From the NCBI GenBank assembly GCA_028684405.1, contig JAQUGA010000084.1, positions 1 through 10,042 on the forward strand: DNA of 10,042 bases. The letters run 5' to 3'. Shown here piece after piece: positions 7,028 through 10,042 of the stretch. This DNA comes from Bacteroidales bacterium. Lineage in GTDB: Bacteria; Bacteroidota; Bacteroidia; Bacteroidales; WCHB1-69. Numbering within the stretch: position 1 is the first letter of the stretch; every line of letters begins with the position of its first letter. Made by a program: the position numbers and the translations under genes. Below the pieces are notes generated by a model. The model made no database searches. It was not told the origin of the DNA and saw only the letters and a list, made by a program, of their open reading frames with translations.

Positions 7028-7123
7028 TCACCTGTAGCATGCAGTACTATTTTCTGCATTTATTTCGCTTAAAGAAGAAGCAGGTAACGAGTTCAATTCC
7101 CATTCTTTCACGCCTCCAATACA
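7028..7123 (-). pseudogene. Possible C-terminal gene remnant, rhodanese-like motif
   Basis: On the minus strand, 31 sense codons run from 7123 to a TGA at 7028-7030 and read CIGGVKEWELNSLPA followed by SSLSEINAENSTACYR. The GGVKEW...LP pattern resembles the usual C-terminal end of a rhodanese domain. The same frame continues upstream past a single TAG (7124-7126) as IDFKNILDGSL. There is no ATG, so it cannot be an intact gene unless a GTG at 7111 is used. It may be a leftover of a lost gene or a chance open frame; 31 codons is too short to tell. Confidence 0.2.
7039..7059. promoter_or_regulatory. Operator-like inverted repeat upstream of the dehydrogenase promoter
   Basis: ATGCAG and CTGCAT form perfect 6-base arms around a 9-base spacer (21 bases in all). 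On the minus strand the repeat begins 25 bases upstream of the -7 box at 7007-7014, a typical place for an activator to bind. It overlaps the possible remnant frame, so either reading may be correct. The binding protein is unknown. Confidence 0.35.
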
Positions 7124-7158
7124 CTATAAGCTTCCATCTAAAATATTTTTAAAATCAA

Positions 7159-8166
7159 TCATTCATTTTTGTCTAAAATTTCTATATTAAAATAATCAGA
7201 AATCGATTTAAACACCAAGCTAACCGGTTGAAAAGGAACAAATTCGGGTTTTTTCTTTGAATGTAATAAAACATATCCCATAGATACATTTTGAGAAAAA
7301 CTACTCAAATCGAGCGAATCCTTTTTGTTTCCTTCAGAATCTCGAATAACAACAGAACTTAAATCCTGATAATTCTCAATAAATATGATGTTTACTCTTT
7401 TGCATGCGATCTCCAATTCAGCAATATTCAACATCCATTCATCATTAATATCTTCAAAATCATAATCCGAAATCTTGAATGCCAAAAAAGCACGATAATT
7501 CAGCACTGGTTGCACAAGTTCGGGTTTTGAAAAAATTATATTTTCAATAAAAACAATGTTTCCTTCATCATCAATTTGATAAATTTCTTCCACTTCATTC
7601 AGTTTTGTCTTATTTGTCGACAAGTCTGCAACATCAATATAATCAGCCTTATCCACCGAGGTGATTACATTATATGTTTTGATGATTTTCAATGACAAAT
7701 CATCTTTAATGGTTGCTTCCCACTCTTCTGTTTCAATTTTTCCGGGTTTATCCATATAATTATCATAAGCAATCATAACTACAGAAATTAAACTTGTCGG
7801 GTCTTCTTTTTTTGTCGTAATAAGCATTTTGGCTCTTGCATCGTTTGTTGTTTGTTTTTCAACAACATAAATATCAAAAGTTTTATCGGCTTTAATTTTA
7901 TAAGAAACAATCCATTTATCGTCATATTCAAAATTTAATATTGGATTTTGAATCTTATCATGCTTCATCATTTTGCCCATGATGCCCTTCAATATTATAG
8001 AATGAGTGCTATCCGAAGAGATATTATTGGCATTAATAATACCAATGGGCAAACTCACTTCCATGATTGCATTCTCGTTGGTTTCTTTATCATTCGCCTT
8101 TGAGGAACAAGAAACGTTAAACAAAAGTAAGGCTAGAACAAATAGCCCCAAACCATTTTTTTTCAT
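7159..8166 (-). CDS. Predicted lipoprotein of unknown function
   Basis: This encodes 335 residues, beginning with a signal peptide MKKNGLGLFVLALLLFNVSC and a lipidation cysteine at 20, so it should be anchored in the outer or inner membrane on the periplasmic side. The residue three before the cysteine is Asn, which is unusual for a lipobox. After the cysteine comes SSKANDKETNE, a flexible acidic tether. The remaining sequence is rich in alternating beta-type segments and acidic residues, with no transmembrane helix and no enzyme motif I recognise. Only one further cysteine is present (CKRVN, near 255). The frame extends to a TTG at 8181, but the ATG at 8166 gives a normal signal peptide and a leader of about 35 bases from the -7 box at 8207-8214. 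Its role is unknown. Confidence 0.8.
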   Translation of the reverse strand: MKKNGLGLFVLALLLFNVSCSSKANDKETNENAIMEVSLPIGIINANNISSDSTHSIILKGIMGKMMKHDKIQNPILNFEYDDKWIVSYKIKADKTFDIYVVEKQTTNDARAKMLITTKKEDPTSLISVVMIAYDNYMDKPGKIETEEWEATIKDDLSLKIIKTYNVITSVDKADYIDVADLSTNKTKLNEVEEIYQIDDEGNIVFIENIIFSKPELVQPVLNYRAFLAFKISDYDFEDINDEWMLNIAELEIACKRVNIIFIENYQDLSSVVIRDSEGNKKDSLDLSSFSQNVSMGYVLLHSKKKPEFVPFQPVSLVFKSISDYFNIEILDKNE

Positions 8167-8206
8167 ATTTAAAATTCTCAATACAAAATTAATAAATATT
8201 GTATCA

Positions 8207-8214
8207 CAAATATA
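8207..8214 (-). promoter_or_regulatory. -7 promoter box of the lipoprotein gene
   Basis: The minus strand reads TATATTTG, a perfect TAnnTTTG match about 40 bases before the ATG at 8166. A second match, TAATTTTG, lies closer at 8184-8191. Either could be used. A proper -33 element is not seen for the first; the TTTG of the first box lies 15 bases before the second. Confidence 0.6.
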
Positions 8215-8265
8215 ATTTAGACTTAATGTGGATGATTTATTTCAACTTTTAGAAAAAATCATAAT

Positions 8266-9195
8266 TTACTGGGCTTCATTAAACCACTCTTTTATCATTT
8301 TTTCATCAATTCCACTGGGATGAATTCGTTTTTCGACATAGGATTCGTTTACTAAAAACAAAGCTGGAAGTTGACTACCGGCTAGCATAACCAATGGTTG
8401 TGCAAGTAAAATACTATGCGGAACATGCTCGGATTTAGTTAATGTATGAAAAGTTTTTAAATCATTCTCATCTCCATTGATAAAGAAATAGAAAGACAAT
8501 TCGGGATTTCGATGTGCAATTAATTGCAGATTATAGGCAGATACTACACAATGCTGACAACTGTAGCTAAAAAAAGCCACCAAATGCTTCCCTTTTTGCA
8601 AATCAATTTGAGGTTGTTCTGTTTCGGGATCTGAATAAATGATTGAAAAATCCATTAAATAAGGCTGATCTATTTCGTATGCATATTTTGATTTATCAAA
8701 CTTTGGCGGATTGATAACAAAGGTAACAAAAATGGCTAATATAGCACCCAAAGCCAGAATTGTCCACTCTTTAGGATATTTTACGGCTCTGTTTTTGAAA
8801 TATAATAAAGCCACAAGAGACAATAAAACGATGTTTTTCAAAAGGGATTCAATCGGATTCAAAACCATATATAATCCAAAGCAGTTACAATTGACATCAT
8901 TTCCCTGAAAAACCAAGAGAAAAACCAAATAAAAAGAAAAAACGACCAAACTTAAGGCTGTTAATGCCGAAACTAATTTGGGTTTGATGTTCATTATCAA
9001 AAACAAACCCAAAGCAAATTCAGAAGCAATAAGTAAACGAGCCATAATGGGTGCCAATGTCCATCCAATAAATCCGGTTTCGACCACCGCAATTTCAAGT
9101 AATTCGATAGGAAAAAGCTTTACATACGCAGAAAAAACAAAAACCACCCCAACTAAAACAGAAATGATTTTAAAAATAATATTTTTGTGTGTCAT
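8266..9195 (-). CDS. DoxX/MauE-type membrane protein with thioredoxin-like domain
   Basis: This encodes 309 residues. The N-terminal half is a DoxX/MauE-like membrane domain with helices at about 8-26, 50-70, 75-97, 117-134 and 143-162. It carries the motif NCNCFG (Cys103, Cys105), which is typical of MauE-like and related quinone- or thiol-linked proteins. Residues 178-309 form a periplasmic thioredoxin-like domain with the active-site pair in YSCQHC (Cys213, Cys216) and the cis-proline region QLPALFLV (Pro277). The arrangement fits electron transfer between membrane cysteines and a periplasmic redox partner, as in BT_3928-like proteins of Bacteroidota; the partner is unknown. The frame runs upstream to a TTG at 9315, but the -7 box at 9210-9217 and homology to family starts favour the ATG at 9195. 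The divergent neighbour is the glycogen debranching enzyme; a lipoprotein gene follows 99 bases later. Confidence 0.9.
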   Translation of the reverse strand: MTHKNIIFKIISVLVGVVFVFSAYVKLFPIELLEIAVVETGFIGWTLAPIMARLLIASEFALGLFLIMNIKPKLVSALTALSLVVFSFYLVFLLVFQGNDVNCNCFGLYMVLNPIESLLKNIVLLSLVALLYFKNRAVKYPKEWTILALGAILAIFVTFVINPPKFDKSKYAYEIDQPYLMDFSIIYSDPETEQPQIDLQKGKHLVAFFSYSCQHCVVSAYNLQLIAHRNPELSFYFFINGDENDLKTFHTLTKSEHVPHSILLAQPLVMLAGSQLPALFLVNESYVEKRIHPSGIDEKMIKEWFNEAQ

Positions 9196-9209
9196 CGTTA
9201 TTTTTTTGG

Positions 9210-9217
9210 CAAATGTA
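9210..9217 (-). promoter_or_regulatory. -7 promoter box of the DoxX-thioredoxin gene
   Basis: The minus strand reads TACATTTG, a perfect TAnnTTTG match ending 14 bases before the ATG at 9195, which implies a very short leader. It lies inside the upstream open frame, so it supports the ATG start. No -33 TTG is visible at normal spacing. Confidence 0.55.
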
Positions 9218-9370
9218 ATAAAAAACTTGAATACATATTGAACACTCATTAACAAATAAAAACTTAAACACACAAAAAGTTTATAACCAGTACTATTGCA
9301 TATTATTATTGCCAATATTTATTTATTGTTAATAATTTAAAATCGATTCGTAAAGAAATTGTATTCTTTG

Positions 9371-9378
9371 TATATTTG
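9371..9378 (+). promoter_or_regulatory. -7 promoter box of the debranching enzyme gene
   Basis: TATATTTG is a perfect TAnnTTTG match 23 bases before the ATG at 9402. Together with the box at 9210-9217 it makes 9196-9401 a divergent promoter region; I see nothing else there beyond AT-rich sequence. A TTG lies only 9 bases upstream of the box, too close for a -33 element. Confidence 0.6.
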
Positions 9379-9401
9379 CAAATAATTAGAAAAACATTAC
9401 C

Positions 9402-10042
9402 ATGTCATACATCGAATTTGATAAAACAAAACTTATTAATCTTGAATTCATGCTTGAACGAGAGACTGTTAGGGCAAACAGAGGCGGTTCGTTTGCATGC
9501 CAAACCATTGTGGGCTGCAATACCAGACGACAACATGGTTTATTAATCGTTCCACAACCTGCCATTGACGGCGAAAAACACATACTTCTTTCTGCTTTAC
9601 ACGAAACGATTATACAACATGATGCTGATTTTAATTTTGGCATTCATCGCTACAAAGATGGACACTATTTTCCAAAAGGTCACAAATATGTTCGTCATTT
9701 TTCCACCGATCCAAATCCTGTAACAATATACAGAGTTGGCGACGTAATGTTGCAAAAAGAGATGGTATTTAGCTCAACCAAGAGCCAGATATTGTTTAAA
9801 TATACTTTATTAAGTGCAAACTCAGAAACCAAACTAAGGTTTAGACCATTTTTAGCATTTCGCAATATTAATCATCTATCCAAACATAACGAATATGCTG
9901 ATACTTCATTTCAAGAGGTAAAAAATGGTACCAAATGGAAAATGTATCAAGGATATTCGGAATTACATTTTCAATTTTCCAAAAAAGCTGAGTATTTTCA
10001 TGTTCCTGATTGGTATTTTAATATTGAATATTTTAAAGAAAT
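9402..10042 (+). CDS. Glycogen debranching enzyme, N-terminal part (cut by window end)
   Basis: The first 213 codons and two further bases of a longer gene are present, open to the window edge. The protein begins MSYIEFDKTKLINLE and matches the N-terminal beta-sandwich domain (GDE_N type) of bacterial and archaeal glycogen debranching enzymes. Family hallmarks are NRGGSFACQTIVGCNTRRQHGLL (27-49), HETIIQHDADFNFGIHRY (67-84), YRVGDVMLQKEM (110-121) and LRFRPFLAFRN (145-155). The family removes alpha-1,6 branches of glycogen by amylo-alpha-1,6-glucosidase activity in the cytoplasm. The catalytic C-terminal (alpha/alpha) barrel, with its acid residues, lies beyond this window, so activity cannot be judged. 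In Bacteroidota these genes often sit near glycogen or starch genes, which would be to the right. The ATG at 9402 fits both family start and promoter. Confidence 0.95.
   Translation, partial: MSYIEFDKTKLINLEFMLERETVRANRGGSFACQTIVGCNTRRQHGLLIVPQPAIDGEKHILLSALHETIIQHDADFNFGIHRYKDGHYFPKGHKYVRHFSTDPNPVTIYRVGDVMLQKEMVFSSTKSQILFKYTLLSANSETKLRFRPFLAFRNINHLSKHNEYADTSFQEVKNGTKWKMYQGYSELHFQFSKKAEYFHVPDWYFNIEYFKE

Noticed and set aside
7085..7119. GTTCAATTCCC followed by CGCCTCCA, resembling the T-arm and 3' end of a tRNA
   Set aside because: The bases flanking the T-loop-like segment do not pair into a T-stem and no matching 5' acceptor strand, D-arm or anticodon arm is found upstream.
8215..8265. Possible terminator after the DoxX-thioredoxin gene (TGATTT...AAATCA)
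   Set aside because: The stem is six A/T-rich pairs with a 17-base loop and no convincing T-run, so read-through into the lipoprotein gene remains possible.
9196..9315. 40-residue N-terminal extension of the DoxX protein from a TTG at 9315
   Set aside because: The promoter box lies inside it and family proteins begin near the ATG at 9195.
9302..9336. ATTATTA/TAATAAT inverted repeat in the divergent promoter region
   Set aside because: The arms are pure A/T with a 21-base spacer, which is expected by chance in such DNA.
9386..9643. Minus-strand 85-codon open frame
   Set aside because: It is antisense to the strongly recognisable debranching enzyme N-terminus and has no family likeness of its own.

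Overview
The window is AT-rich bacterial DNA that points to a member of the Bacteroidota. Perfect copies of the Bacteroidota -7 promoter box TAnnTTTG sit just upstream of six transcription starts, no strong Shine-Dalgarno sequences are visible, and the proteins (a Bacteroidota-style glycogen debranching enzyme, a DoxX-thioredoxin fusion, a short MarR beside a coenzyme A-disulfide reductase fusion) match that phylum. I cannot name a genus.

Layout from left to right: (1) positions 1-227 hold a possible decayed minus-strand gene; (2) 228-641 (+) is a small four-helix membrane protein of unknown function; (3) 642-899 is non-coding, with a loose inverted repeat and a terminator shared by convergent genes; (4) 900-3715 (-) is a two-gene unit, a short MarR regulator followed by an 822-residue four-module sulfur-transfer enzyme (CoA-disulfide reductase, rhodanese, TusA, DsrE-like); (5) 3900-5687 (-) is lepA with a clean terminator; (6) 5820-6932 (-) is an Ldh_2-family malate/lactate-type dehydrogenase with a hairpin leader and an operator-like palindrome upstream; (7) 7028-7158 holds a possible gene remnant; (8) 7159-8166 (-) is an unrecognised lipoprotein; (9) 8266-9195 (-) is a DoxX/MauE-type membrane protein fused to a thioredoxin-like domain; (10) 9402 onward (+) is the N-terminal part of a glycogen debranching enzyme cut by the window end.

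Most of the region looks like ordinary chromosome made of short, independently promoted units. The most distinctive locus is the MarR plus four-module sulfurtransferase pair. A single polypeptide carries at least five candidate reactive cysteines in four domains that are usually separate persulfide-relay proteins, and the regulator beside it has its own N-terminal Cys-x-Cys. I infer a locus that senses and handles persulfide, polysulfide or CoA-disulfide. The DoxX-thioredoxin protein adds a second thiol-redox function at the membrane. There is no phage, CRISPR, IS element, tRNA or rRNA that I can support. Four minus-strand genes have open frames running 5' of the likely start, with only a TTG as upstream start (3736, 5714, 8181, 9315). 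In each case I place the start at the internal ATG, because a -7 box or signal-peptide geometry fits it better.
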